From Gordonia polyisoprenivorans NBRC 16320 = JCM 10675 (GTDB lineage: Bacteria; Actinomycetota; Actinomycetes; Mycobacteriales; Mycobacteriaceae), in NCBI RefSeq assembly GCF_000241325.1, contig NZ_BAEI01000075.1:103058-167057 (forward strand): 64,000 nt of DNA, read 5' to 3'. Below are positions 9,524 to 17,806 of this stretch, in pieces (positions within the stretch are counted from its first letter, which is position 1; each line of letters begins with the position of its first letter). The notes below the pieces were generated by a model. That model ran no database searches. It was not told the DNA's origin and worked only from the letters and a program-made list of their open reading frames with translations. The position numbers were made by a program, and so were the translations under genes.

Positions 9524-10297
9524 TCAGGCGAACAGCGGCACCGTCGTACCCGGCTCGGCTCCGTAGCGGTCGACGATCTTGTTCAGTTCGCTCTGCATGT
9601 AGAAGGTGTGCAGGCCGAAGACGAAGCCGAGTACCCAGCACAGCAACGGATTACACGTCTCGGGCAGTCCGGCGCAGCGCTGGGCTTCACGGATGCGCTT
9701 GCCGGTGTTGTGGAAGCTGATGATCGGGGCGATGACCGTCCAACTGAGGAAGATGATCACCAACAGTGGCCCGACCGCCGAGATCTCCTTGCGCCGATCG
9801 AAGGCGGCCATCTCCTTGTTGATCTTGTAGTACCAGACCAGCGAGTAGATCCCGAGGGTGATCAGCGGCAGGCCGATCCACACCGCAATCGGGTTGCGCT
9901 TCTTCATCGCCACGCCGTCGGCGACGGGGCGCCCGGTCGGAACTTGTCCGCCCGGTGCCGGAGGTTGTGCGTCCGGCCGTGCCGGCGGGCCCGGCCGGCC
10001 GGGCGGTACCTGCGACTGCCCCATGCCGGGCTGCCCCGTCGCCGGCTGCTGCCCCATGCCGGGCTGGGCGGTCGGTGGGATATGGCGTGGCGGGCCGGCC
10101 GGCGGCGCCACCTGTGGCCGTGCGTGCACCCGCGTCGGCGCCTCGGTCGGCCTCGGCGCCGGCGGACGTTGGTACGCAGTGGTCCGCTGCCCGTCCGGAC
10201 CCAGCGGCGCCCTACCCTGCTTCTGATAGTGGGTCGTCGGCGCGTTCGACGGTCCGGGCCGGTTCTGGTCGTTACCCGGCTGCTGCGGAGTGCTCAT
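9524..10297 (-). CDS. DUF4234 membrane protein with Pro/Gly-rich N-terminus
   Basis: About 257 residues. The N-terminal 130 are low-complexity, rich in Pro, Gln, Gly and Arg with repeated GMGQ/QPGMG units, and are probably disordered and cytoplasmic. The C-terminal 125 contain two or three hydrophobic segments with the DUF4234 pattern around ITLGIYSLVWYYKINKEM and LCWVLGFVFGLHTFYMQSELN. Function of DUF4234 proteins is not known. An alternative ATG lies 12 bases upstream at 10309; neither has a clear ribosome site. The gene is convergent with nuoN and not part of that operon. Confidence 0.75.
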   Translation of the reverse strand: MSTPQQPGNDQNRPGPSNAPTTHYQKQGRAPLGPDGQRTTAYQRPPAPRPTEAPTRVHARPQVAPPAGPPRHIPPTAQPGMGQQPATGQPGMGQSQVPPGRPGPPARPDAQPPAPGGQVPTGRPVADGVAMKKRNPIAVWIGLPLITLGIYSLVWYYKINKEMAAFDRRKEISAVGPLLVIIFLSWTVIAPIISFHNTGKRIREAQRCAGLPETCNPLLCWVLGFVFGLHTFYMQSELNKIVDRYGAEPGTTVPLFA

Positions 10298-10381
10298 GCT
10301 GTTGATCATCGTCCCGTCATCCGCCCAGGTCCATGGGATTCACACGAACGATCGACGGCAGATACGGCCTCCATGCGCGGC

Positions 10382-10423
10382 GTGCCGTACTTTCAGGTCA
10401 CCTGTGACCCACAAATACGGCAC
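10382..10423. repeat. nested inverted repeat upstream of the DUF4234 gene
   Basis: Outer arms GTGCCGTACTTT and AAATACGGCAC are complementary over 11 positions with one bulged C. Inside sits a perfect palindrome GGTCACCTGTGACC at 10396-10409. The element lies 85 bases upstream of the DUF4234 start and next to the tRNA-Ser terminator hairpin. It could be an operator for the DUF4234 gene or a second terminator stem behind the tRNA. Confidence 0.5.
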
Positions 10424-10441
10424 AAGCCTCCCCGGACAGCA

Positions 10442-10477
10442 CAATGGCCCCCTACCTGCGAGGATAGGGGGCCATTG
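10442..10477 (-). terminator. hairpin terminator behind tRNA-Ser(CGA)
   Basis: A perfect 13-base inverted repeat (CAATGGCCCCCTA / TAGGGGGCCATTG) with a 10-base loop lies just 3' of the tRNA on its strand. No T-run follows, which is common for actinobacterial terminators. Confidence 0.65.
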
Positions 10478-10481
10478 CCGG

Positions 10482-10569
10482 CGGTGGCGGAGGGATTTGA
10501 ACCCTCGGTACGGGGTTACCGCACACAGCATTTCGAGTGCTGCACCTTCGGCCGCTCGGACACGCCACC
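10482..10569 (-). tRNA. tRNA-Ser (anticodon CGA)
   Basis: 88-nt class II tRNA. The acceptor stem GGTGGCG/CGCCACC pairs perfectly and is followed by discriminator G. The anticodon stem-loop CAGCA-CTCGAAA-TGCTG places CGA at positions 34-36, reading UCG. A long variable arm and the T-loop GGTTCAAATCC are present. CCA is not encoded. Confidence 0.95.
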
Positions 10570-10637
10570 GCCGAAGACTGTACCGCAGGCCCGTGTCCGG
10601 CCTTAAATCGGCTGGTCAGACGGGCAAACGGCGGGTA

Positions 10638-10847
10638 TCAGTTGCCGCTGAGCTTGTCCTTGATGTCGTCGACCTTGCCCTTGACGGCGTCGGCCGCGTC
10701 GGCGATCTTCTGCTTGCCCTGGGCGACGGCCTGGTCGCCCTTGCCCTCGTTCTTGAGGTCCTGGTCGTCGGTCAGGCTGCCTGCGGCTTCCTTCCCGCGT
10801 CCCTTGAGCTCTTCGGCCTTGTTCTTGGCGTCGTCGGATAGTGCCAT
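10638..10847 (-). CDS. CsbD family stress protein
   Basis: 69 residues, highly charged and helical, with the family pattern NKAEELKGRGKEAAGSLTDD at the N-terminus and GKVDDIKDKLSG at the C-terminus. CsbD-like proteins are abundant small general-stress proteins of unknown mechanism. The start is the ATG eight bases after the strong GAGGAGG site. A longer in-frame reading exists upstream, but its arginine-rich translation has no resemblance to the family. It is followed upstream by another small helical protein gene in the same orientation. Confidence 0.88.
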   Translation of the reverse strand: MALSDDAKNKAEELKGRGKEAAGSLTDDQDLKNEGKGDQAVAQGKQKIADAADAVKGKVDDIKDKLSGN

Positions 10848-10984
10848 GGTGAGCCTCCTCTGCCGGGTGCGCGCGCGGCGCGCACGTCGAGGCGATCGGA
10901 TGATGCGTCCACGCCTGGTCTCGACGGGCCGCATGGGAGGGGGGTTGCCCCGCCCTCCACCGTACCGACCGGCAACCGGTGGCG

Positions 10985-11251
10985 TCAGTTACCCAACTTG
11001 CCCCTCAGCTCGTCGAATTTCTCCTTGGCGGTGCCCAGCGCGCCCTGCACCTTCTCGTTTCCGGCGAGCTCACCGAGCTTTTCCTTTGCGGTGTCGAGGG
11101 CTTCGTTGACCTTCGGGTTCTCCGCGAGCTCGCCGATCTTCTCTTTCGCCGTGCCGAGGGCCTCGGCGACCTTGGGGTTGTCGGCGAGTTCACCGAGCTT
11201 CTCCTTGGCCGTACCGATGACCTCGTTGACCTTGTCGCTTGCGTCGGCCAT
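10985..11251 (-). CDS. small helical protein with 20-residue tandem repeats
   Basis: 88 residues, no cysteine and no hydrophobic segment. Three near-identical 20-residue units (residues 12-31, 32-51 and 52-71) and a partial fourth share the pattern GTAKEKLGELA-NPKV-EAL. Heptad-like spacing suggests an amphipathic helix or coiled coil similar to LEA or apolipoprotein-like stress proteins. The ribosome site is GCAGGAGG before ATG. It lies 137 bases upstream of the csbD-like gene on the same strand, consistent with co-expression under stress. I do not recognise a named family. Confidence 0.75.
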   Translation of the reverse strand: MADASDKVNEVIGTAKEKLGELADNPKVAEALGTAKEKIGELAENPKVNEALDTAKEKLGELAGNEKVQGALGTAKEKFDELRGKLGN

Positions 11252-11322
11252 GCCGTCCTCCTGCGGTTCGGGGTGGAATACGGATTCGTCCGATGTCGTG
11301 CACCGTCAAATCTGCCACAGAG

Positions 11323-11781
11323 TCACAGGTCGCGGCGGGTGGTGAAGAAGTCGACCATCAGCATTCGGCACCGTTGCTCGAGGATGCCGCCGCGTACCTG
11401 TGGTCGATGGGTCAGCCGCGGATCACGAACCACATCCCAGAGTGAGCTCACCGCACCGGTTTTCGGTTCCCACGCACCGAAGATCAGGGTGTCGAGGCGG
11501 GCAAGGCCGATGGCTCCGGCGCACATCGTGCAGGGTTCGACGGTGACGGCGATGGTGCATCCGGGCAGTCGCCATCCGTCCCCGAAGGCAGCGGCCGCCG
11601 CGCGCAACGCGAGGATCTCGGCGTGCGCGGTCGGGTCCGAGTCGGCCTCTCGACGGTTGGCTGCGCGGGCGAGTTCGACGCCTGCGGGATCGAAGACGAC
11701 GGCACCGATCGGTACGTCGTCGTCACCGGAGAGAGCCGCCGCGTCGAGGGCGGCATTCATCATCGACTCCCACACCCGCAT
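11323..11781 (-). CDS. tadA: tRNA adenosine(34) deaminase
   Basis: Converts adenosine-34 to inosine in tRNA-Arg(ACG), letting one tRNA read CGU, CGC and CGA; that substrate tRNA is encoded nearby at 17659. The 152-residue protein has the zinc-binding and catalytic signatures: His53 and Glu55 in PTAHAEIL, and Cys84 and Cys87 in PCTMCAG. The start chosen is ATG giving MRVWESMM, in line with the length of mycobacterial homologues. A TTG at 11814 that overlaps the stop of the upstream gene (TTGA) is an alternative and would add 11 residues. Confidence 0.93.
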   Translation of the reverse strand: MRVWESMMNAALDAAALSGDDDVPIGAVVFDPAGVELARAANRREADSDPTAHAEILALRAAAAAFGDGWRLPGCTIAVTVEPCTMCAGAIGLARLDTLIFGAWEPKTGAVSSLWDVVRDPRLTHRPQVRGGILEQRCRMLMVDFFTTRRDL

Positions 11782-11810
11782 CTGCGCGGCGCCGGCGGGA
11801 GTCGCGGAGC

Positions 11811-12353
11811 TCAATGCCCGAGTGAGTCGAGCACGCGGGACAGTTCGTCGGCGAACCCGAGCCGCGCGGCGATCATCCCGATCTGCTCGTCGGCATAGAG
11901 GTCGGTGTCGCCGACGATGACGCCCATGACGGCGTCGGGCAGGCCGAGGTCGGACAGGATGCCGAGATCGCCCTCTTCCCACGGGTCGACGTCGTCGAGT
12001 TCATCGGGGTCGATGTCGGGGACGTCGACGTTCAGTGCGTCGAGCACATCGGCGGCCACGTCGTAGTCGATGCCCGCGGTGGCGTCGGAGAGCAGCATCC
12101 GCGCACCTCCGGGTGCCGGGCGGATGACGATGAAGAATTCCTCGTCGACGTCGAGCAATCCGAACACCGCGCCCGCTGACCGCAGGTCACGCAGTTGCCG
12201 TTCGGCGGCATCGAGATCGGTGAGCGCGTCCGGTTTGAGGGCGGTGACCTTCCAGGCGGCATCCTCGCGCACCACCGCGACCGCGAAACCCTCCACGCCG
12301 TCGACGACGTCGTTGCTGTTGGAACCCGATACTCCCGCGCCGGCACCTGCCAT
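11811..12353 (-). CDS. tRNA adenosine deaminase-associated protein
   Basis: 180-residue acidic protein of the family found directly upstream of tadA in Mycobacteriales. Its molecular role is not established; the pairing implies a link with TadA. Visible features are a DLRSAGAVFGLLDVDEEFF segment and a very acidic stretch DIDPDELDDVDPWEEGD around residue 120. A longer frame runs further upstream but is arginine-rich and antisense to tyrA, so the ATG just before MAGAGAGVSG is used. It is divergent from tyrA with a 72-base gap. Confidence 0.85.
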   Translation of the reverse strand: MAGAGAGVSGSNSNDVVDGVEGFAVAVVREDAAWKVTALKPDALTDLDAAERQLRDLRSAGAVFGLLDVDEEFFIVIRPAPGGARMLLSDATAGIDYDVAADVLDALNVDVPDIDPDELDDVDPWEEGDLGILSDLGLPDAVMGVIVGDTDLYADEQIGMIAARLGFADELSRVLDSLGH

Positions 12354-12425
12354 GCAGGTCACGGTAGCCCGTCGGGGGCGTACTCCCCAAGTCCTACCCG
12401 CACCACGGCGATGTGGAAATCTGGG

Positions 12426-13382
12426 ATGGTGACAGACATCCGCTCCACCCCGGTCTGCATTCTCGGTCTCGGCCTCATCGGCGGGTCGATGATGCGGGCG
12501 CTCGATGCGTCGGGCGCCTCCACCTTCGGCTACAACCGCTCGTCGGCGACCGTCGAGCAGGTCCGCGCCGACGGCCACGACGCGTCCACCGATCTCGTGG
12601 CGACGCTGCGCCGTGCCGCCGACACCGACGCGGTGATCGTGCTCGCGACCCCGGTCACCACGATCGAACCGATCGTGTCGGCGATCGCCGACCATGCGGC
12701 GGGCTGCCTGATCACCGACGTCATCAGCGTGAAAACGCCTGTCGCCGAAATCTTTCGGCGGTTGTTCCCCGACGCCCGGTATGTCGGCGGGCATCCGATG
12801 GCCGGCTCGAGTCACTCGGGGTGGGAGGCCACCGATCCCGACCTGTTCACCGACGCGATGTGGATGGTGACCACCGAGGATTCCACCGACGCCGAGGACT
12901 GGCTGGTCGTCGCCGGGCTGGCGCGCGCGCTGGGTGCCGCGGTGGTGCCCGCCGCGAACGACGCGCACGACCGCGCGGTGGCTGCGATCTCGCATGTGCC
13001 GCATCTGACGGCCGCGGCGACGGCGGCGGTCGGTGCCGCGGAGAGCGAGTTGGCGATCCGGCTGGCTGCGGGCAGTTTCCGAGACGGCACACGTGTTGCC
13101 GGGACCGCTCCGCAGTTGCAGCGGGCGATGATCGAAGCGAACGGGATCGCGGTGCTCAATGCGCTCAGCGAGGTGATCGATCGGCTGACCGCGGCACGCG
13201 ACGAACTCCGCGATCACGGCACCACCGAGGTACTGATCGACGCCGGCTACCGCGCCCGGCACGCCTACGAGGCGATGGCGAATGCGCCGCGGGTGGCGAT
13301 CACCGACGTCGAGCCTGGCTTCGCGGGCTGGCAAGCGGAGATGCGCCGCCAGGCGCACCGCGGGAGTGTATGGCTGGGCTGA
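12426..13382 (+). CDS. tyrA: prephenate dehydrogenase
   Basis: Oxidative decarboxylation of prephenate to 4-hydroxyphenylpyruvate with NAD+, the committed step to tyrosine. The 318-residue protein has an N-terminal Rossmann fold with the dinucleotide loop GLGLIGGS (Gly14, Gly16, Gly19), the segment VGGHPMAGSSHSGWEA with the conserved substrate-site histidine, and a helical C-terminal dimer domain. ATG at 12426 is followed immediately by GTG; either may initiate. The aromatic aminotransferase for the next step lies 4.6 kb downstream at 18027. Confidence 0.92.
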   Translation: MVTDIRSTPVCILGLGLIGGSMMRALDASGASTFGYNRSSATVEQVRADGHDASTDLVATLRRAADTDAVIVLATPVTTIEPIVSAIADHAAGCLITDVISVKTPVAEIFRRLFPDARYVGGHPMAGSSHSGWEATDPDLFTDAMWMVTTEDSTDAEDWLVVAGLARALGAAVVPAANDAHDRAVAAISHVPHLTAAATAAVGAAESELAIRLAAGSFRDGTRVAGTAPQLQRAMIEANGIAVLNALSEVIDRLTAARDELRDHGTTEVLIDAGYRARHAYEAMANAPRVAITDVEPGFAGWQAEMRRQAHRGSVWLG

Positions 13383-13390
13383 TCGCCCGG

Positions 13391-14011
13391 TCAGACGCGG
13401 CTGGCCAGTCCCTGGTAGTCGATGACGAAGCCGTTGTCGTCGACGGTCAATGTCGAGGTGGCGACCGGCGAGGACACGCCGATCCCGTCGGAGCCGGGCG
13501 TGTAGCGCAGGGTGGCCGGTTCGACGACCGCCGTCGGCAGGTAGACGTAGACGACGGGGACCTCGACGGTGCCGGATGCGTCGGCCGCGGCGAGGTGCAG
13601 TCGGCGGATGGGCAGGGCGTTGAACATCGGCGACAGAGCGAGGTCGACGTCCTCCGCGCCACCGAAGTCCTTGCGGACGGTCTCGCCCCCGGTCTGCACG
13701 AGCCAGGTGTTCTCCTCGTCGCGAGCCATTCCGAGCTGCGTCTCACCGCCGGCCTGCACGAGGTGGATCGACAGCCGCTTGGTGACGCCGGCATCGTTGG
13801 TGACCAGCTCATATGACGCGGAGAACGCGTCGTGGTCGGCGGTCGCCGCGGCGATGATGCGGCCGTACGCCTTGACCCGAGCGCCTTGGACGTTGAGGCG
13901 GACCTGTTCGAGGCGGTCAGTGTCGACACCGCGCCAGGTGATCATGGTCTTGAACTCGGTGGCGTCGCTCGCCGACGCCTGCGGGGCTGCTTGCGGGGAA
14001 CTCACACACAT
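13391..14011 (-). CDS. putative glycolipid-binding domain protein
   Basis: About 206 residues, soluble, resembling the putative glycolipid-binding family (PF06475, formerly DUF1089). Clues are the opening MITWRGVDTDRLEQVRL, the SYELVTNDAGVTKRLSI segment and the C-terminal ATSTLTVDDNGFVIDYQGL. Members are beta-rich single-domain proteins whose ligand is not proven in most cases. The start could be ATG at 14011 or the GTG two codons later. It converges with tyrA. Confidence 0.75.
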   Translation of the reverse strand: MCVSSPQAAPQASASDATEFKTMITWRGVDTDRLEQVRLNVQGARVKAYGRIIAAATADHDAFSASYELVTNDAGVTKRLSIHLVQAGGETQLGMARDEENTWLVQTGGETVRKDFGGAEDVDLALSPMFNALPIRRLHLAAADASGTVEVPVVYVYLPTAVVEPATLRYTPGSDGIGVSSPVATSTLTVDDNGFVIDYQGLASRV

Positions 14012-14067
14012 ACGGTAGCGACCTCGGGCCGCCGACACACGCCGAGGACCCCGAACTGACCCGTGGG

Positions 14068-14823
14068 TCAGGCGATGCAGGTGGCCGTTCGCCGTGTCGA
14101 GGAGGCCTCGACGCTGTCGTCGGCGACCGGCCGGCCGGCGACGGTGATGGTGCAGTGCGCCGAGGATCCGTCGCCGGCGACGACCAACAGGCGCAGCGGA
14201 TTGCGGCTTGCGGCGAAGGTGACCGTCCAGTTCGCTGGCGGGGTGAAGTCGGTCCGGACGCCGACGTCGTCGACGTAGAGGATGGTCCCGACGCCGTTGA
14301 TGGTGACGGTGTAGGTGACCTGTGCGCCCGGCGTCGCACCACCGGAGCCACCGCCGGGCTGGTCGCCGCCGGGCTGCGAGGGCACGCCGGGCCGGGTGGG
14401 CAACACCGGTAGTGAATAGGTGTCGGTGGGGTCGGCGGTCGGCAGCGTGATGGTCGGGTTCTGTTGTTGGTGCAGCGATCGGACCCCGAAGACGACGAGT
14501 CCCACGATCACCAGGCCGACGACGGCGAAGATGACCACGGTGGCGCCGACCCCGCGTTCCTCCCCGGAGCGGCGTGGATGGTGCGGCGGCTCGGCATCGG
14601 TGCCGGCCATCCCCATCTCGACCCCGTCCGGGCCGTCCGACAACGGAACCGGCGCGACGTCATGGCGGGGGGCGGACTGCGGTGTCCCGCCTGCGGCGAG
14701 GTCGGCCGCGGTGTAGCGCGGGAGTCCACGGTCGGAGTAGCCGAGCGGCGGGTAGTTGCCCGGCAGCAGCGGGGTGCGGTAATCGTCGGCGCCGTCGGGC
14801 CGTTGCCCGGTGGGCTGTCCCAT
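14068..14823 (-). CDS. MmpS-type membrane-anchored protein
   Basis: 251 residues: a hydrophilic Pro/Asp-rich cytoplasmic N-terminus of about 90, one transmembrane helix (VGATVVIFAVVGLVIVGLVV), a Pro/Gly/Thr-rich linker and an exported beta domain ending in Cys. The last 90 residues follow the MmpS fold, with YTVTINGVGTILYVDD and PANWTVTFAASRNPLRLLV. MmpS proteins assist MmpL lipid and siderophore exporters, but no mmpL gene is nearby, so the partner is unknown. The start is the ATG preceded by GGGAG; the in-frame ATG at 14865 is less likely. Confidence 0.8.
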   Translation of the reverse strand: MGQPTGQRPDGADDYRTPLLPGNYPPLGYSDRGLPRYTAADLAAGGTPQSAPRHDVAPVPLSDGPDGVEMGMAGTDAEPPHHPRRSGEERGVGATVVIFAVVGLVIVGLVVFGVRSLHQQQNPTITLPTADPTDTYSLPVLPTRPGVPSQPGGDQPGGGSGGATPGAQVTYTVTINGVGTILYVDDVGVRTDFTPPANWTVTFAASRNPLRLLVVAGDGSSAHCTITVAGRPVADDSVEASSTRRTATCIA

Positions 14824-14906
14824 GTCGCCACTCCCGATCACTTCCGGGTCGCCGAGCCGGCGCACCCGTATCCAACACGTGCACCCTCGACCTTACTGAC
14901 GGCGTC

Positions 14907-16604
14907 TCAGAGGCGGCTTTCCAGTCGGGCCGTGAGTCCGGCTTCCTGCAGGTCCAGGCGTTCGAGCATGGCGCGGACCGCCTCGTCCTCGAGGTGGCCG
15001 TTCTCTCGGCCGGCGACGAGAGCGTCACGTTGTGCCGAGAGCACGTTGCGGTACAGCGCGGCAAAGGCGTCGGTGCGGGCGGTGTGCGCGTCGGGGTCGG
15101 GCATCTCCTCGGCATCCCGGGACTGTCGTGCGACGGTCTCCTTGATGAAGTCGACGGTCACCTCGTCGAGGTCGGCCGGTGGGTTGTTGACGAAGCCCGC
15201 GATGACCTCGTCGGCCGCCCCGTGCACGATGGCCTCGGCGCGGGCGGTCTGTTCGTGGTCGTAGCGTTCTTCATCCTCGTTGCGCAGGTGTAACCGGTTG
15301 ATCAGCCAGGGAAGGGTCGGGCCCTGGATGAGGATGGTCCCGACGGCCACGACGAACGCGATCGCCTGGATGGCCGAACGTTCGGGGAACTCGCTGCCGT
15401 CGGCGACGGTCAGCGGGATGCCGGAGGCGGCCGCCAGGGTGACCACGCCACGCATACCCGTCCAGGCGACCACCGTCGACTCCTGCCAGGTCAGTGGCCG
15501 GTTGTCGATGCGTTCGCGCAGGCGCCGCCGCCACTCCGGTGCCTGGTCGGGGTCGCGGCGTCCGGCGGCACCGCGACGCGGGGTGGGCGGGATCTCCACG
15601 GCGACCGTGGCGTCGAGGTGGCGGCTGACGACTCCGCGACCGAACATCGCGAACACGCAGACCGGCCGGATCAGGAGCACCACGGCCAACACGAGGAGTG
15701 AGGCAATGGTGATCTGCAGCAACGATTCTCGCGCCTCGCGGAGGTCCTCGATGATGAACCTCATCTGTAACCCGATGTAGGCGAACACAAATGCCTCGAG
15801 CAGCACGTCGACCGAATTCCACACATAGCGTTCCTGCAGCCGCGTCTGATAGCCGGCGTGCACCGACCCCGACCCGACCACGAAGCCGGCGATCACCACC
15901 GCGAGCACCCCGGAGGCATGCAGGTGTTCGGCGGCCAGGAACGCCGCGAACGGAACCACGAAGCCCTGCACCGTTTCCAGTGCGGGGTTGCGCAGGTGGC
16001 GTCGAATCCAGAGGGTGAGGTAGCCGAGGACGGCGCCGACGATGGGACCGAGAATTGCGTTGTAGCCGAACAGCGCCAACGGATTGTCGATGAACGCATG
16101 GGTGGAGGCGATCTGGGAGATCGCGATGGCGAACAGCGACAGCGCCGCGGCGTCGTTGACCAGACTCTCACCGGTGAGAATGGCCATCAGCCGCTTCGGC
16201 AGTCCGAGCTTGCGTCCGATCGCCACGGCGGTGACCGCGTCGGGCGGTGCGACGATCGCCCCGAGCAGCAACGCCAACGCGAAGGTGAACTCGGGGATCA
16301 GCAACGACGCGATCCACCCGACGGCGAAGGCGGTGATGACGACCATCGCCACCCCGAGCCCGAGGATCGGCTTGATGTTGCGCACGAAGCTCGGCACCGA
16401 GAAGCCCAGCGCCGCTGAATACAGCAGCGGTGGCAGCACGACGGTCAGCAGGATCTCGGATTCGAGTTCCACGTGCGGCATGCCCGGGACGAACGAGACC
16501 GCCAGCGCCACCACCACGATGATCAACGCGGGTTGCATGCCACGCCGGTCGGCGATCGCGGTGATGATGACGGCGCCCACGAGCACCAGGATCAACAGTT
16601 CCAT
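14907..16604 (-). CDS. Na+/H+ antiporter, CPA1/NhaP family
   Basis: 565-residue cation/proton exchanger of the plasma membrane for pH and sodium homeostasis. It has about 12 helices followed by a hydrophilic C-terminal domain of about 150 residues. Characteristic motifs are APPDAVTAVAIGRKLGLP and GESLVNDAAALSLFAIAI; the ND pair in the latter is the CPA1 ion-binding signature. The C-terminal tail carries acidic, probably regulatory, helices. It stands alone, convergent with nothing, with aquaporin upstream on the same strand. Confidence 0.93.
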   Translation of the reverse strand: MELLILVLVGAVIITAIADRRGMQPALIIVVVALAVSFVPGMPHVELESEILLTVVLPPLLYSAALGFSVPSFVRNIKPILGLGVAMVVITAFAVGWIASLLIPEFTFALALLLGAIVAPPDAVTAVAIGRKLGLPKRLMAILTGESLVNDAAALSLFAIAISQIASTHAFIDNPLALFGYNAILGPIVGAVLGYLTLWIRRHLRNPALETVQGFVVPFAAFLAAEHLHASGVLAVVIAGFVVGSGSVHAGYQTRLQERYVWNSVDVLLEAFVFAYIGLQMRFIIEDLREARESLLQITIASLLVLAVVLLIRPVCVFAMFGRGVVSRHLDATVAVEIPPTPRRGAAGRRDPDQAPEWRRRLRERIDNRPLTWQESTVVAWTGMRGVVTLAAASGIPLTVADGSEFPERSAIQAIAFVVAVGTILIQGPTLPWLINRLHLRNEDEERYDHEQTARAEAIVHGAADEVIAGFVNNPPADLDEVTVDFIKETVARQSRDAEEMPDPDAHTARTDAFAALYRNVLSAQRDALVAGRENGHLEDEAVRAMLERLDLQEAGLTARLESRL

Positions 16605-16687
16605 GGGCAGTGATTCTCGCAGCGGCTGTCCGATTTCGCCGGTTGCGGAGTTCCGTCAAGTGCCTGCGTTCGCCGCCGCCGACGCGG

Positions 16688-17464
16688 TCAGGCGACCGGT
16701 GTCTCCTCGCGCGCCGACGAACCGTACTTGAACTTGCCGTCCTCGAACAGCAGTGGATAGATCAGGCCGCCGACGATACCGCCGATGAGTGGGGCGACCC
16801 AGAACGCCCACAGCTGGCCGGGCGCGCCGTCGCCGTTGAAGAACGCCACCGCCGTCGAGCGTGCCGGGTTCACCGAGGTGTTGGAGATCGGGATGGATAC
16901 CAGGTGGATGAGTGTGAGGGTGAAGCCGATTGCCAACGGCCCGAATCCCTTCGGGGCCCGGCCGTCGGTCGCGCCGAGGACGACGATGAGGAAGAACGCG
17001 GTCAGTAGGATCTCGGCGATCAGGACCGCGGCGAGGGTGTAGTGGCCCGGACTGTGGTCGCCGTATCCGTTGGCGGCCATGTTGCCGGTGGCCGTCCAGC
17101 CGGGTTTGCCCTGCGCTATCCCATAGATCGCGAGACCGGCGAGCAGACCACCGGCGACCTGGGCGATCCAGTAGCCCGGAAGATCCTTCCATTCGAGTCG
17201 CCCGCTCACCGCAGCGCCGAGCGAGATCGCCGGATTGAAGTGCGCCCCGGAGATGTGGGCGAGCGCGTAGGCCATGGTGACCACGGTCAGTCCGAACGCC
17301 AGCGCGACGCCCAGATAGCCGACGCCCACCTGGATGAGCGTCCCCTTGTCGTCTCCCTCGGCGACTTGCTTGGCAGCGAAGACCGCGGTTCCGCAACCTC
17401 CGAGGACAAGCCAGAATGTGCCGAACAATTCGGCCGCGTATTTGGTGAACGGAGCAGGAATCAT
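16688..17464 (-). CDS. aqpZ: aquaporin Z
   Basis: 258-residue water channel with six helices and two half-membrane loops. Both NPA boxes are present: GAHFNPAIS and SVNPARS, the second with the selectivity-filter arginine. The narrow-pore pattern and the AELFGTFWLVLGGCG opening fit AqpZ rather than a glycerol facilitator. The start is the ATG behind GAGAGG; an upstream in-frame ATG would add 24 hydrophilic residues without support. The preceding 190 bases hold a short direct repeat GCCGCCTTTG twice and the tRNA-Arg terminator. Confidence 0.95.
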   Translation of the reverse strand: MIPAPFTKYAAELFGTFWLVLGGCGTAVFAAKQVAEGDDKGTLIQVGVGYLGVALAFGLTVVTMAYALAHISGAHFNPAISLGAAVSGRLEWKDLPGYWIAQVAGGLLAGLAIYGIAQGKPGWTATGNMAANGYGDHSPGHYTLAAVLIAEILLTAFFLIVVLGATDGRAPKGFGPLAIGFTLTLIHLVSIPISNTSVNPARSTAVAFFNGDGAPGQLWAFWVAPLIGGIVGGLIYPLLFEDGKFKYGSSAREETPVA

Positions 17465-17616
17465 GACAGCCTCTCGAGGTCGTTGGGTGAGCACACACGT
17501 CACTGGCAGAACTTGAGCAACTTCAGTGCACACCATTCACGACCGTTTCCACCCAAAGGCGGCCAAAGGCGGCGAAACGGTGACCAGGCCGACATCCGAC
17601 GGTGATGCGGAAAACA

Positions 17617-17653
17617 AATACCCCGCCACCGTTGTCGCTGGTGGCGGGGTATT
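17617..17653 (-). terminator. intrinsic terminator of tRNA-Arg(ACG)
   Basis: Perfect 14-base stem (AATACCCCGCCACC / GGTGGCGGGGTATT) with a 9-base loop; on the minus strand it is followed by TGTTTT. It sits six bases behind the tRNA 3' end. Confidence 0.85.
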
Positions 17654-17658
17654 GAGAG

Positions 17659-17731
17659 TGCGCCCGTAGGGATTCGAACCCCAAACCTTCTGATCCGTAG
17701 TCAGATGCTCTATCCGTTGAGCTACGGGCGC
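17659..17731 (-). tRNA. tRNA-Arg (anticodon ACG)
   Basis: 73-nt tRNA with acceptor stem GCGCCCG/CGGGCGC, discriminator A, anticodon loop CTACGGA giving ACG, and T-loop GGTTCGAATCC. The A at position 34 is the substrate of TadA, encoded 6 kb upstream. CCA is not encoded. Confidence 0.95.
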
Positions 17732-17738
17732 GTGGTTA

Positions 17739-17780
17739 TTCAGTTGTCGTGCTGTTCAGCTGTCGTGCTGTTCAGTTGTC
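17739..17780. repeat. 16-bp tandem repeat between two tRNA genes
   Basis: TTCAGTTGTCGTGCTG is followed directly by the same unit with one change (C for T), then by its first ten bases, giving 2.6 copies. It fills most of the spacer between tRNA-Ser(GCT) and tRNA-Arg, so it is probably transcribed in a shared precursor. A second short direct repeat, GCGGTCGGCG, follows twice at 17785-17808. Confidence 0.7.
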
Positions 17781-17806
17781 ACCGCGGTCGGCGCGACTGC
17801 GGTCGG

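Noticed and set aside
12354..13358. N-terminal extension of the TadA-associated protein to a much longer product
   Set aside because: The extension is antisense to tyrA and arginine-rich; the known family starts near the ATG at 12353.
14056..14071. CTGACCC-GT-GGGTCAG palindrome at the end of the MmpS-type gene
   Set aside because: Short and overlaps the stop codon; could be part of a terminator but is too weak to call.
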